DNA of 64,000 nucleotides, taken from the NCBI GenBank assembly GCA_963920635.1, contig OY987305.1, positions 23,832,876-23,896,875 on the forward strand. The letters run 5' to 3'. Positions 1 to 11,562 of the stretch are shown here, piece by piece. Positions within the stretch are counted from its first letter, which is position 1; each line of letters starts with the position of its first letter. The position numbers and the translations under genes were made by a program. Origin of the DNA: Pseudeuparius sepicola. Taxonomy: Eukaryota; Arthropoda; Insecta; Coleoptera; Anthribidae. The notes below the pieces were generated by a model. It searched no databases. It saw nothing but the letters and a program-made list of their open reading frames with translations, and had not been told where the DNA came from.

Positions 1-437
1 ATGACATATATGAAAGAGAGAGAGATAGAGAGAGCGAATATATGCATTCAAGCGTAGCTTCCTCGATTTGAAGGAGTGGGGTAGAACGAAAAACGAAAGA
101 AAAGCAACACAAAGTAATAGCGATGTTACACGCATGCGTAGAATGACGCGTTCCGTTACAGTGGGGGAATAGACGCTATACAACCGACTGCGTGCACTGT
201 TGTGTATGTTTCGGTAAAAGTGTATAAGAAGTATTCACTTCTATCACGTGTACTGTGCTGCACGCGTGTTTTTTTTATTCTTCCACTCTTAAGAGAACGT
301 TCGGTGGTTATTTGTTTAATTCGTACGGAAACTTTTTAATTTAGGGTAAATATTGTGTTTTGCGTAATTGGTTTTAATAGTTTATAGTGCAAATATTACG
401 GGAAGGATAACTCTAGACTTAAAAACTGCAGGTTGTA
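1..437. other. unassigned flank with short GA-rich simple repeat
   Basis: A GA-rich simple repeat occupies roughly positions 12-40. The rest is unique-looking sequence with no credible coding region or repeat boundary that I can see. Confidence 0.5.
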
Positions 438-1153
438 CAGGGTGTCCCAGATAACGTGAGAAACCCGATTTTTTCGCTAATTTTAAAGATAAATTGATGG
501 TTCAAAAACTAAACTCATGTAGAATTTGGCGAGGAATTCGAGTATGACGTCAAACCTAATACAAAGGGTGTTGTTAAAAAATTATTTAAAAATACCCTTT
601 TCCAAAAAATTGTGAAGTTGGATTTTTAACACGGAATATTATTACCTAATGAATATACGGGGAGTAAAAAAATGATGTTTCTCATCTGTTACGTTCTCAA
701 CCTTCTTAATCTCATTACCGCGTCTACTAGTTATACTTTTCCCTATAACCCTATCCTTTTCCTTGTGGGTGACACCAAGCGCGTGTGTTGGAAAAGGAGC
801 GCTGCCCTCCTACCAAGGGCATACGGACAGTAGGAACCAAGCTGCGGATTCGTTCACACGCATCGCGAAATATCACGTTTCGTATCACCCGGAAGTTGTC
901 TAAAACTTACTAAAACTTCACCTAACTCCGCGTCGAGAGTGAAAACAAGAAGTGCCGGCCGGCTCCAGGACAAGTCAAAGATCTACAGAATCCAGGAGAG
1001 GAGAAAGGTTGGTGCCCACTTTCCCTATTTCAAAACTATCCATTCGTGCATCGCCTATAACCAGCGCCTATTTAATTCTCGCCCTTTCATCATCTTTAAC
1101 TTTGGGTTTGACAGAAAGTGAGCATTACTTGGTCAGATTTTTGAGACACCCTG
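438..1153. mobile_element. MITE-like element with CAGGGTGTC ends
   Basis: The left end reads CAGGGTGTCCCAGATAAC. The right end, read inverted, gives CAGGGTGTCTCAAAAATC. Both ends are flanked by TA (436-437 and 1154-1155). At 716 bp it has only short overlapping open frames (939-1278) with no recognisable domain. A nonautonomous DNA transposon is the simplest reading; the superfamily cannot be set from ends this short. Confidence 0.55.
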
Positions 1154-2867
1154 TATATTTTGGGGTTTCCAGCTTACTTTTGTTCTTCCAATTCCAACCA
1201 TATATATTTTATATAGTTAACTCTATAATTAACCAAGCAGCGGCTTTTAATTTTTTGATAAATTTCCGTCAGATATAATAAATTCACATCTCTGCATGGA
1301 AAAAATTCGGTCTAAATTTCGTTACGACGTTTTAAATGTCCATTTAATTCCGATTCATTCGTTTTGCACCCCGTATAAACGCACCATTTTTAAGAATGTT
1401 GCCCTACTTTCTGCAACCACCTATACAAGCTGATGCATAATAAATTGCCTACCTATGTAGAGCTTGCTGTTTCAAAACCAAACTGTTGAACCGTATAAAA
1501 AGGTATGTGCCGGTTGCAAAAGTGTTTAAATTTTATTCATCAATTGAAGGTATGTATTATTGGAAGAACTACCTTGTTGTAAACACTGTCTGACGTAAAT
1601 CACAGACAATATTCACTTTATTCAGTTTTGTGATCTGTTAGCACAACGGTGCTAACTTCATGTACGATCAGTCGGTACATTTCTGTCTAGTCTAGTATCT
1701 AAGGGTTTGGCAGAATTAACAGTTGACACCCCCGCCTACTCTCTTTCATTTATATCTAGTTTTCAAGTTTTTTACCTTATATAACATTCAGGAATCGGAT
1801 GTCGTCCATATTGCGGAAAAGGCTATATATAGGTAGGCCCGGCGACAAGAATCGGTCGCTTCCCAATTTCATGTGTCGTTAAGGTTGTATCGCGTGAGCT
1901 TCAGTTTTCGAATTTTCTGCTGAGAAATCTCTTTTCAGGACTTTTTACTCTTCTTTGAGGGCAGCTTAAGTGGTTTGGTATAGGTACTTGATGTTTTTGG
2001 TTTTGCTGTGCTAATAGGTTTTCTGTTTTTTCTTTTACATGTGATTGACCACGTGTAGGTGAATCTTGTGGACAAGTTGTGAATGTTTTTTCCCACATCT
2101 ATCAGGTTCAACCAGCGACCAACAGCGTGAGGACCACAGGGAGTTTACAGAAGGCAGTATTCCGGGTCAGTTAGCTACATAGATTATTGATTTTATCTGT
2201 ATCCCACTCTTGTCGACTTTTCCGTAGCCATCTCATTCAGAATCTGTTTCCGTTGTTCTGTGCGCTTCACGTGATGGGTCGTGGCTAAAATTTGGTTATT
2301 TAAATTATATTATCTGACGTTTTTTGCACAGAATCGCTAGATACCCCACATTTAAGTTGTTTGATTTGATGTTGTTAATGTTGCCTTTTATCTGTGTTGT
2401 GTAATTTCCTTTACATACGAGCACCCAACGCACATGAGCGAGTCAGCAACGGACTAAGTGCCAGTACCCCAGAGCCCTACAACACTTCGAGAGTACTTTG
2501 CACGCCGTCTAGCACCAGCTTGGAAACCCCACGACCTAAACATGAGTCTCGAGGCCAAGCCGAGGTCGCATCAAAAAGAAGCTTTCGAGGTACTCTGTAA
2601 AGTAGTCCAAATCTTTCAAAGTGCTCGCAAATGAACTTTAGTCCTCTCTATTGTCAATTTAAAACTTTAAGTTACTATTGCACATTTGACCTTATTGTAA
2701 ATAATAACTTATAATAACTTACTCAAGTGTACTTTCGACAAGTTCCTTTTATTATAACAACCTTTAATGTACAAATTTTATTTGTAAATACATTGTAAAT
2801 AGGAAAATGGTATATTTTATTTAGCCATCAAATAGTTCAAGCTTCTGGTGCTCAAATATAACCATTT
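1154..2867. other. no gene seen; unassigned repetitive-looking DNA
   Basis: Only short open frames occur (1901-2098 minus, 2394-2600 plus), and neither resembles a known protein. A small perfect hairpin with arms GTTAGCAC/GTGCTAAC lies near 1638-1657. I see no terminal repeats that would define an element here. Confidence 0.4.
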
Positions 2868-3112
2868 TGGTTATAAGAATGAGATGATAGTGGAAATATT
2901 TTGGTGCCATTAAACAAGTTCGGATGGTCTGTATCGAAATAATGTTCAGCAAATGCAGAGCAAGTGCAGATCAAGTGCGTTGACGTAATATTCGATTCTT
3001 TCTCCGATGTCTACTTCACCGCATGAACAAAGTATTGGCTTTGACTGGAGAGAATAATCCTCTCCCAACGGCATTGGATACATTCCACTCGAACTTAGCG
3101 GTGTGAGTAGTT
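2868..3112 (-). mobile_element. Penelope-like retroelement fragment (GIY-YIG endonuclease end)
   Basis: Read on the minus strand, the stretch matches the fragment at 63519-63716, sharing the sequence around an AEH..DT.HP..F motif. In the clearer 63.6-kb copy the motif reads SEHHLDTGHPILF. That motif is typical of the C-terminal GIY-YIG endonuclease region of Penelope-like elements. The two copies differ by an internal insertion of several tens of bases here. No frame is intact, so this is a decayed fragment. Confidence 0.4.
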
Positions 3113-3204
3113 AGGCTATGTGCGTTCTAGAGCACTTTCTCCATTATTTCCCTAAGAGATAATGCTGCATATTCTTGACTAAATTTACCCCTTCCAATTT
3201 AACT

Positions 3205-3760
3205 TTTTAGCCACGCTCCTTCCTGACGCCGGCCAATCAGGACTTAGCGGTTAGGATCTGAAACCTTCGCGTATCCGAAGTTTGCCGAAGACGACCGAAG
3301 GGTGAATGATTGGTTCGCTTGGTCTGACTCAGCGCGAAGGTATTAAACCGCCAGCCCGCACCGACGGTTGACCTCCAATCCTCCAAGCCGGTGAAATGTG
3401 AAGCGAATATTTTTGCGTTCAACTGCGACCTTCATGCCGCGGCACCGAGATATGACGGCCGTGCTATGTCTAGACTTGAAGGGTAACCGAGATGTAATTG
3501 CAGCGCAGGATCACCAGATAAATCGTCAGTCCTCGACGACGTATCAATCTTATAGCGTGAGAACATTATTATTATTAGATACCTGCCGACGGACTAATGC
3601 TCAGAACATGTTTTGTACATTCGCGACCCCGAGTTATATTTTGCGTCCATATGTGCAGCCGGAAGCCTCAAGCATTTATTGTAACTTGTCAACATTTGGA
3701 AGTTGCAATACTTTCTGGGATCAAACTAATCAAAATCCCACGAAACTGTTCAATCGATGC
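3205..3760 (+). repeat. diverged relative of the giant palindrome's outer terminal sequence
   Basis: Patches match the left end of the 36134-51515 element in the same orientation. Examples are CCAATCAG (3233-3240 versus 36267-36274), the AGCGCGA..GGT..ACCG segment ending in CGACGGTT (about 3338-3367 versus 36372-36408), GCGACCTTCA (3425-3434 versus about 36425-36434), and the segment CTGCCG...CAGAACAT (about 3586-3611 versus 36499-36525). The matches are diverged and the order of later blocks is not fully conserved. It is probably an old copy of the same or a sister family. Confidence 0.5.
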
Positions 3761-4442
3761 ATCCATTATTTTTATCTACATTATACATACAGAATACAAA
3801 TCTAAAAACCAAAATTTTCAAAAAATATACTGACCAATATATCACTATAGGATCTAAAGGACGTCAAGAAAACTAATAAACTCCTTGAACCCCTTCACTT
3901 CACTTGAAGACGTTTAAAGTAGCCCACAGACCCGGATTCATTGCCTACTGACAGAACTCGTTGCAGCTCTTCTTCTGTATAAACTTAACAGAAGATTCAT
4001 CGAACTACTAAGAAAGAAGATCAATCAACTTCAATCGGCTCCTTCGGCTCTTTTAGGCCCTCAAATTTGTGTCTAATTGAGGGAGGAGTTATATGGACAA
4101 AAACACCTGACTATTACCAAAAAATCCCTGAATGGAAATTTTTAGCCCTAAGAACTTTTCATTGTATAAAAGACGACATACGTCTGTCCGCGGGCATTAA
4201 GCCTCCGTCTATGTTTTTGTATCTTTTAAAATAAAGTTGTCAAAAAGAATCCTACGAGAGCGCGTTATTTAATTTACTATAAATATCTTACATAATGTCC
4301 TTGTTAATTAAAGTATAATTAGCTTTCTTGAAGTTTGGAATGTCTCAGTTTTCACGATGATTTTCCGTTGAGATTTCTACAAAAAATCTATAGACGGATA
4401 CATCTTGCCCAAGTAAAGGTTCGGAATAACCTATATAACACT
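3761..4442. other. no gene; weak LTR-like signals
   Basis: A purine tract (GAGGGAGGAG, about 4079-4088) is followed by a TATA-like GTATAAAAG (about 4165) and AATAAAG (about 4231), which could be part of an LTR. No second LTR, primer-binding site or coding region is visible, so I leave this unassigned. Confidence 0.25.
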
Positions 4443-4875
4443 AACGAAAAGAAGAAGGGTAAAACTTACAGTCTCCGCTCCACAAACACAGCTTTTTAAT
4501 TTAAGTGTACATATGTTTCAACCCACCTAGGGGGTCATCTTCAGCAGTATAACATTATAACATCAAAAGCTTCTAGACGTAGTCAACTTTTTAGTATGCG
4601 AATGTGGAAAAATTGAAATTTAAGTGATTGTGTAAAAGGCTTGGTGAAAAATTCCAAAAACATTAAATATAACCAAGCATTTTACACAATCTTTTAAAAT
4701 TCAATTTTTCCACATTCGCATACTAAAAATTTGACTACGTCTAGAAAGATTTTGATGTTATAATGTTATACTGCTGAAGATGACCCCCTAGGTGGGTTGA
4801 AACATATGTACAGTTAAATTTAAAAAACTGTGTTTGTGGAGCTGAGACTAAGTTTTACCCTTCTTCTTTTCGTTA
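4443..4875. repeat. 433-bp foldback palindrome
   Basis: The sequence from about 4443 (AACGAAAAGAAGAAGGGT) is repeated inverted and ends near 4875. Arms of roughly 190 bp meet near 4659 and diverge only by scattered substitutions and short indels. There is no coding potential. It is a foldback or MITE-type repeat. Confidence 0.75.
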
Positions 4876-4923
4876 TTATTTACACCTCCACTGCAAGACA
4901 TGGACTATTTCCTCAGTTCTATG

Positions 4924-5412
4924 CAGTGACCGGCGGAAAGTTGGACACAAATGGAAAACTTTTTTATTATTAATTTCTCAGAAAATGTTATTCTTGATAA
5001 AAGTTGGTGCATCATTTCAGACTCAAAAAGCATATATCAAAATTTAAATATCTCTTTTTGGATACGAGGTAGATTCAAAAGTGTCAAAATAACTCAAGAG
5101 TAATGTACCCTTATTTTTTAAAATACGGTAAAAAGTTACTTATACTAGTTGTTTGGAATCAAAGGTGAATGTCAGATTTAAAGTCACAGCCACCTAGTCA
5201 AAAAAAAAAGAAATTTAACTTTTTTTGTATTTTTTTTTTCGACCACCCTGTGTATTACAAAAAAAAACAAAATACCGCAACTTATCATCGGATAACACAT
5301 GAATTTGCTACTAAACTTTAATTTTGTTCGATTAGCAGCTAGAAATTTTAATTAATCGAAATCAGAGTTTAAAAATATTAAATTTTTGTGTCCAACTTTC
5401 TGCCGGTCACTG
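4924..5412. mobile_element. 489-bp MITE with CAGTGACCGGC termini
   Basis: The termini are inverted: CAGTGACCGGCGGAAAGTTG on the left and its near-perfect complement ending CCGGTCACTG at 5412. The inverted repeat is about 26 bp. The right flank begins TA, but the left flank reads ATG, so a TA duplication is not clean. The interior is AT-rich and noncoding. The size and ends suggest a Tc1/mariner-type nonautonomous element. Confidence 0.65.
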
Positions 5413-6926
5413 TATAACACTGGATACTCGGAGTTTGTTGCAAAGCAGTAAATCTAGAATTCTGTTATAATGAGAATTTATGTCTTTACATATTATTATC
5501 ACAATGAGTTCAGGTTTAAGACACCCTACATTTAGTACTTCAAAACTGTATTTTATTTCCATTACAAATAATTATTTAAGTTGGTTTTCGTGTTTCCAAC
5601 GAAGGAGTTCTCCTTAGACATTGTGAAATGCACGTTTTATTTTATTCTAATTATCTATTCAAATCAGCCCCAAAGTATACGGAAGCGAGAAATCATTCTG
5701 CAGAGGTAGAGCTTTTAATTCGAAAACTGATTAAGTTTAACGGGACTACATCGATTACGTCAAGCTCTTGAATTATCCTTAGTAAGTTTAAGCTTGTTCA
5801 TTTCGAATATAAAAACCAGTCGAAAATGGTAATTGCATTGCGCAAAGTTATATTTACCGCTTCAGTTTGAAGCAAACATTTACATATTACAATTAAACCA
5901 GTGGAGTGGAGCGGACGCTGAACAAACTTAAAGGGTTGCAATGTTTGATATAATATAGGTATAACATACAAGAAAAGACTAACCGCCCAAGCAAGCCGTT
6001 CTCAATAAACTCTTTAGATGAAAAGTAGTTACCGAGTTTCGGAGAAACAATTTGATACTATAATGTTGACCGTGCAGGCATACTACCGTTCTGAAAGGGG
6101 AATTAACAATAGGAGATAAAATAAAACTTAAATAAAAAATTTAATTGAGAGAGTATCAGTTAAGGTATGATTCTTAGAAGCGGCCATAGCGCGATCGTCG
6201 CAGAATCGAGTGATTCCCTAGGAATCACAGAGACAGCGGCGCGCCATGAATCTTCAAAATTTTATTTTTTAGTTTTTGATCCTGGTCGAGAAAGTATTGA
6301 CTATATCTGTTGCTGGAGGAAAGTGAAGACGACGAAATACTTCACGAAATTTAATTGCAACAAAAATAACAAGCCACACATCACTTATATAAAAAAAGGG
6401 AAGACGAAGGTTTTTATAATATATTAATTAGCAGACATCTATTAGCGGAGCAGGTAAAATTTCGCAATTTTTTTCGCTTAAATATTATCCAGTTCACAGT
6501 TAAAAATTACTTTTGATCCAATTTCAGAAAAATTTTAACCTCCGCGGCCACAACTTCACTGCATACTAACATATAAAGGGGGCATGTGCGGCGATTGCTC
6601 GCGACGGCCGCTTCTAAGGAATCGTCGTACCCTAGGAGGATGGCCCATGCAATCGTGGATGAAAGCTGGCTCTATCGGCTCACTAGATGCACTGGGAATC
6701 AGGACGAACCTCGTCAACATCATAATTCGACCGGTTGTAGTTTCCAATCAAGAATATACTTCATGTTCCTCTTAGCAGCCAAAATCCACTCTAATTTTTA
6801 AACAACATTTAGTAATCGGGGCGACCGATCCATAAAACTTTAGCATTGAAGCCCTACCTTAGCGTTGAAGCCCTACATCCTCTCCTGATATTTTAGTATT
6901 TTAGAATACATAATATAGCCAGTATA
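5413..6926. other. no gene; contains a small inverted pair
   Basis: No credible coding region. A GC-rich block near 6160-6196 (containing TTAGAAGCGGCC) recurs inverted near 6587-6622, suggesting the ends of a degraded foldback of about 460 bp. The remainder is AT-rich sequence I cannot assign. Confidence 0.35.
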
Positions 6927-9053
6927 CAGTGTGTCCCAGGTCCCAGGATAAGTGAAACGAGAGGTGTAAAAGACCAAAAATTTTCGAGTTCGAATTTGGC
7001 CATTTGATGTCCAGGCCTGTTTGCCTAGAAAATAATTTTCCCAATATTTTTAATTTTGAAAAATAAAGTAGGCCCTGACAGGAACGATTTATTTATTTTC
7101 TGTGTAGGTTAAGTGCCTTTCCTTGACAAGATATCGAAATATTTCATTAGAAAAAGTTTCTGAGAATTGAAAATTATTTCACTGTGCCAATTTTCAAAAT
7201 AATTGGCCTACTTTGATTTTCGTCCATTTTATTTCCTATAGGTAGGTGAACTATCCTTGTCGTTTAAAATATCGAAAAATTGCATTAGAAAAGTTGCATA
7301 GAATTGAAAACTATGACCCTGTGTCAATTTTCAAAATAATTGGCCTACTTTGATTTTCATTTTCATAAAGACATTATTATTTCAAACAAATCATAGTAGG
7401 CCTATTGAGTCCAAATTTCGCAGTTTTGCATACTTTTTTATCTGAATAACTTTTTCTAATGAAATTTTTCGATATTTTAAACGACAAGGATAGTTCACCT
7501 ACTTACAAGGTGTCCAACTTTAAAACTGTACAAATCCGTAAAATCTTCATTTTTGGAGATAATCGCCTAAACTTTCTTTTGTTTGAAAGGCCTTCAAAAA
7601 CCGTGTCTTTTGACCTTCCTGCCATTTTCAAAATGCAAATCCAGGGCCGGCTGCGATTTTTTTTATACCCCCGATTTTCACGAAAACCATTAAGCGATTT
7701 TTTTATTTAAAATCTGACCCCACCGCGTTAATCAGAACACCCCAAGACCCCCATATACCACATTTTAGTAAAAAAATATACAGGGAGTTCCAGTCTGCAG
7801 GGTGTCAAAGTTGAGCAAAATAGGAATTTTAAAGGCATCTGGCGAGTCAAGCGTGCCATGGAATCCCTTCAAAACAGTTGAATGGTCCACAGGACCACTC
7901 AAATGTTGGTGTGAAAATATTTACTGCAAAAATATACAGGGTACTTTTCTCTGAGCCATCTCAAAATTCTGAAATTTTATGAAACTTATACGGATCAAGA
8001 GTGCTCTGGAATCATTGAAAAAATATTGATAAACACAAAAGTAATGTATTTCTTTACAAAATGCCAACTAACAAATAAAAACATTTTAAATTATTGGACC
8101 TTTCTCAACAAAGTCACTGTCTAAGATGATACATTTTCTGTGCGTTTCCTGTTGTGGCACACCAGCCACCTTAACTGATATGGACTTACTGACTGGCAGG
8201 CTTCTGTATTTTTTAGATTTAGTTCATTTATAGTGTGTGGAGCGGTTTGGATATACCTACTCGATTTTTGACTCGTATAAAGTTCCAAAAATTCAGTAAT
8301 TTGAGATGGCACAGATGAAAACACTCTGTATATTTTGTATTGAACCTTAGCACACCAACACCTTGAGTGGTCATATTGACCATTCAATTGTTTTGAGGGG
8401 ATTCCATGCCACACTTAACTCGGCAGATGCCTTTAAAATTCCTATTTTGCTCAACTTTGACACCCTGCAGAATGGAACTCCCTGTATATTTTTTGTTCAA
8501 ATTTGGTATATGTGGGTTTTTGGGTGTTATGATTAACGCTGTGTGGTCAGATTTTAAATAAAAAAATCGCAAATGGTTTTCGTGAAAATCTGGGGAGGGG
8601 GGGTATAAAAAATCGCAGCCGGCCCTGGATTTGCATTTTGAAAATGGTAGGAAGGTCAAAAGATGCGGTTTTTGAAGCCCTTTCAAACAAAAAAAGGTTT
8701 AGGCGATTATCTCCAAAAATGAGTATTTTACGGATTTGTACAGTTTTAAAGTTGGACTAGGAAATAAAGTGGACAAAAATCAAAGTACGCCAATTATTTT
8801 GATAATTGACACAGGGTCATAGTTTCCAATTAGAAGCAACTATTGCTAATGAAGTTTTTCGATATCTTGTCGAGAAAGGGCACTTAACCTACACAGAAAA
8901 TAAATAAATCGTTCCTGTCAGGGCCTACTTTATTTTTCAAAATTAAAAATATGGTGAAAATTATTTTCATGGCCTGGACCCCAAATGGCCAAATTCGGAC
9001 TCGAAAATTTTGGGCTTTTACACCTCTCGTTTCACTTATCCTGGTACACACTG
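6927..9053. mobile_element. 2.1-kb foldback element with CAGTGTGTCCC-like ends
   Basis: The left end CAGTGTGTCCCAGG and the right end CCTGGTACACACTG are inverted and flanked by TA on both sides (6925-6926, 9054-9055). The arms run inward for about 0.75 kb with moderate divergence. Matching blocks include the Polinton-unrelated CCTGACAGGAACGATT block near 7074 and its complement near 8907, and the CGGCTGCGATTTTTTTATAC region near 7648 and its complement near 8604. The left arm carries about 300 bp extra (roughly 7150-7470), which is itself partly palindromic (about 7242-7505). No transposase is present. Confidence 0.7.
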
Positions 9054-9202
9054 TATAAATATAGCTATGTCACTATGAAATCAAAGATCAAGCCGTTGAA
9101 CTTGGTGTTAAAGATATCGGCGTCTTGACCTAGAAATTTAATTGAAAGCTTCAGTTTTAGGACTTTAATCGACATGTAAAAGTTCTTGAGGAAATCTGCA
9201 TA

Positions 9203-10520
9203 TACACGGTGAGTTTTTTATGATCAGTATGGGGATCGGGGATCTCGTAAACTAGCGGAGATAGAAGGAAACTTAAATGGGGAAAGAATTGCAGTTTTGT
9301 AGGACCAATTTAATGCACCTTGTGGATTTTTTAAAAGTCATGGCTTACTAGTTATTTTGAAAAAAACGAAATTGTGGCGATTTATTCTAATACATCTAAC
9401 TTCGTTGTTTCTGATTTTAGATAAAAAGTGTACATACAAAAGTTGGAGGGAATTGTGTCCCTAATGCCAATGTCATGTCCTACTTTCCGTGACAGCTGCC
9501 ATTTTCGAGATATGACACAAAATTGTGTTTTTTCAATGGAAACCATAGTTGGCCTCGAAAAATCAGGCATTTTTACAGCTTTTCAACGATATAATATTCG
9601 ATATGGTTATTTGGAAAAATAACGGACATAACTATGGTTTCCATTTAAAAAAACAAATGTTTGTGTCATATCTAGAAAACGACAGCTGTTATGGAAAGTA
9701 AGACATGACAACCGCATCAGGGATACAATTCCCTCCGACTTTGGCATTTACACTTTTTATCTAAAATCAGAAACAACGAAGCTAGATGGATTAGAATAAA
9801 TCGCCATAATTTCGCAAAAAATTCACCAAAATTTCGTTTGCATTTTTGAAAAAAGTCATGGCTTAATAGATATTTAAAAAAAAACGAAATTTTGGTGATT
9901 TAATATAATCCATCTAGCTTCGTTATTTCTGATTTTAGATAAAAAGTGTAAATTCAAAAATTGGAGGGAATTGTGGTGTCTCCAATTCGGTTATCATGTC
10001 CTACTTTCCGTGACAGCTGCCATTTTCGAGATATGACGCACAATTGTGTTTTTTAAAATGGAAACCATAGTTATTTCCGTTATTTTACCGAATAACCATA
10101 TCGAATATATAATATCGTTGGAAAGCTCTAAAATTGTCTGATTTTTTAAGACCATGGCCAACTATAGTTTCCATTTTAAAAAACACAAGTTAGTGTCATA
10201 TCTCGAAAATGGCAGCTGTCACGGGAAGTTCCTCATGACAAGTGCATTGGGGACATAATTCCCTCCAACTTTTGTATTTACACTTTTTATCTAAAATCAG
10301 AAACAACGAAGTTAGATGGATTGGAATAGGATCGGAATAAATCTCCAAAATTTCTTTTTTTTTAATATCTAGTGAGCCATAACTTTTTTTCAAAAATCCA
10401 CAGGGTGTATTAAATTGGGCGTACAAAAACTGCAATTCTTTCCCCATTTAACCTTATTCCTTCTATCTCCGCTAGTTTCCGAGATTCCCATACTGATCAT
10501 AAAAAAACATCACCCTGTAT
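9203..10520. mobile_element. foldback element built from four alternating copies of a ~190-bp unit
   Basis: The outer ends (ACACGGTGA near 9204; TCACCCTGTA near 10510-10519) are inverted and extend into matching arms around TTTATGATCAGTATGG and its complement near 10488. Inside, a unit containing TGACAGCTGCCATTTTCGAG occurs four times with alternating strand: about 9416-9600 forward, 9605-9790 reverse, 9915-10090 forward, 10150-10330 reverse. Small open frames at 9382-9622 are by-products of the repeat. No transposase is visible. Confidence 0.7.
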
Positions 10521-10958
10521 GATTTTTTACGCCTCATATAATAGAGAAGTTTTATAATAATTCGTGTTGGAAGATATTTTATGAATTTGTCCTCCAACTA
10601 CGCCAATGGCTTTCCGCATGCTAAAATTAATTTTAACCCGATCTTAGCATTCCACAAACTCCGAAACTAGTTGAATTGTTCGTGCTTTCTTGGATCCACG
10701 TCAGAATTCGGCTACAAATTGGAAATATGGAATATTACAGATGACTATGGGAATTCACCTACCTGTTAATCTGCATACACGTGTTTACATACTATGCGCT
10801 CAAAACAGTTCATGGAATTTCCGATTGAACTGTTTGCTAAATCGGATAAAGCGAATGCTATGCCATGAGATAATGACCTAGAAACTTACTGTTTTTTTCT
10901 TTTGTTCAAAATTTATTGTACTAGTAAAACGATGTTATTCGTCACCAGACGTGAAATC
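10521..10958. other. no gene; flank of the Polinton
   Basis: Unique-looking AT-rich sequence. The one open frame of 63 residues (10690-10881) has no recognisable features. Confidence 0.4.
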
Positions 10959-10964
10959 AAAAAT
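10959..10964. repeat. left target-site duplication of the Polinton (AAAAAT)
   Basis: AAAAAT directly precedes the first terminal base (10965) and is repeated exactly at 30274-30279. Confidence 0.93.
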
Positions 10965-11410
10965 AGTAGTATAGCAAAGGGTACTCCAGGGCGGAAGTGA
11001 CGTCACAAGATGGCCGCCAAGGCGGGAAATTTGAAAATGGCCTTGACCTGCTGGTTCAATGAACTTTAAGGGGTCACGTTCAGTTAACCTTGACCTGAAG
11101 GTTATCTAGAGGTCAAGGGGTTATCAGATCGATAACTTTAATGGGTCATTGACCGGCGGGTTCAATGAACTTGAAGGGGTCACGTTCAGTTAACCTTGAC
11201 CTAAAGGTCAATGAACTTTAAGAAGTCACCGTTAACCTTGACCTGAAGGTCAATGAACTTTACGAGGTCACCGTTAACCTTGACCTAAAGGTCAATGAAC
11301 TTTAAGAGGTCATCTTGTTAACCTTGACCTGAAGGTCAATGAACTTTAAGAGATCACCTTGAGTTAACCCCTGAAGGTCAGTGATCTTGTCACCTTGAGA
11401 CGTGGACCTT
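10965..11410 (+). repeat. Polinton left terminal inverted repeat with internal minisatellite
   Basis: The outer ~150 bp is nearly identical to the complement of the right end. Inward from about 11075 comes a tandem array of roughly 44-bp units built on GTTAACCTTGACC and AAGGTCAATGAACTTTA. It has more units than the right end and includes a rearranged unit near 11120-11160, so the repeat is homologous but not colinear inward. Confidence 0.9.
10992..11029 (+). promoter_or_regulatory. ETS/CRE/YY1/E2F-like site cluster, left Polinton end
   Basis: Four host-type motifs are packed into 38 bp just inside the terminus: CGGAAGT (ETS, 10992-10998), palindromic TGACGTCA (CRE/ATF, 10998-11005), AAGATGGCCGCC (YY1/Pho-like, 11007-11018) and GGCGGGAAA (E2F, 11021-11029). 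These are matches to consensus motifs; binding is inferred. Confidence 0.55.
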
Positions 11411-11496
11411 GATATAAAAAACGTAAACAAAAATTATGCTGATGTTTGCACTAAAACAGTTGACGTAGCATTTAGGTGGGGGGGAGGGATTGGGGT

Positions 11497-11536
11497 TATA
11501 AGGAGGATGCCGTTGGGAGAGCTCACTATACCCAGT
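11497..11536 (+). promoter_or_regulatory. candidate TATA/initiator promoter of the first rightward gene
   Basis: TATAAGG at 11497-11503 is followed by CCAGT at 11532-11536. The start codon at 11563 lies just downstream. The spacing (about 37 bp) is slightly long, so this is weaker than the promoters at 12101 and 17062. Confidence 0.4.
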
Positions 11537-11562
11537 CAACAGTGCTTCAATAATATTGAAAT

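Noticed and set aside
4079..4260. Solo LTR
   Set aside because: A purine tract, TATA-like and AATAAA signals are present, but no partner LTR, TG...CA boundaries or target duplication could be found.
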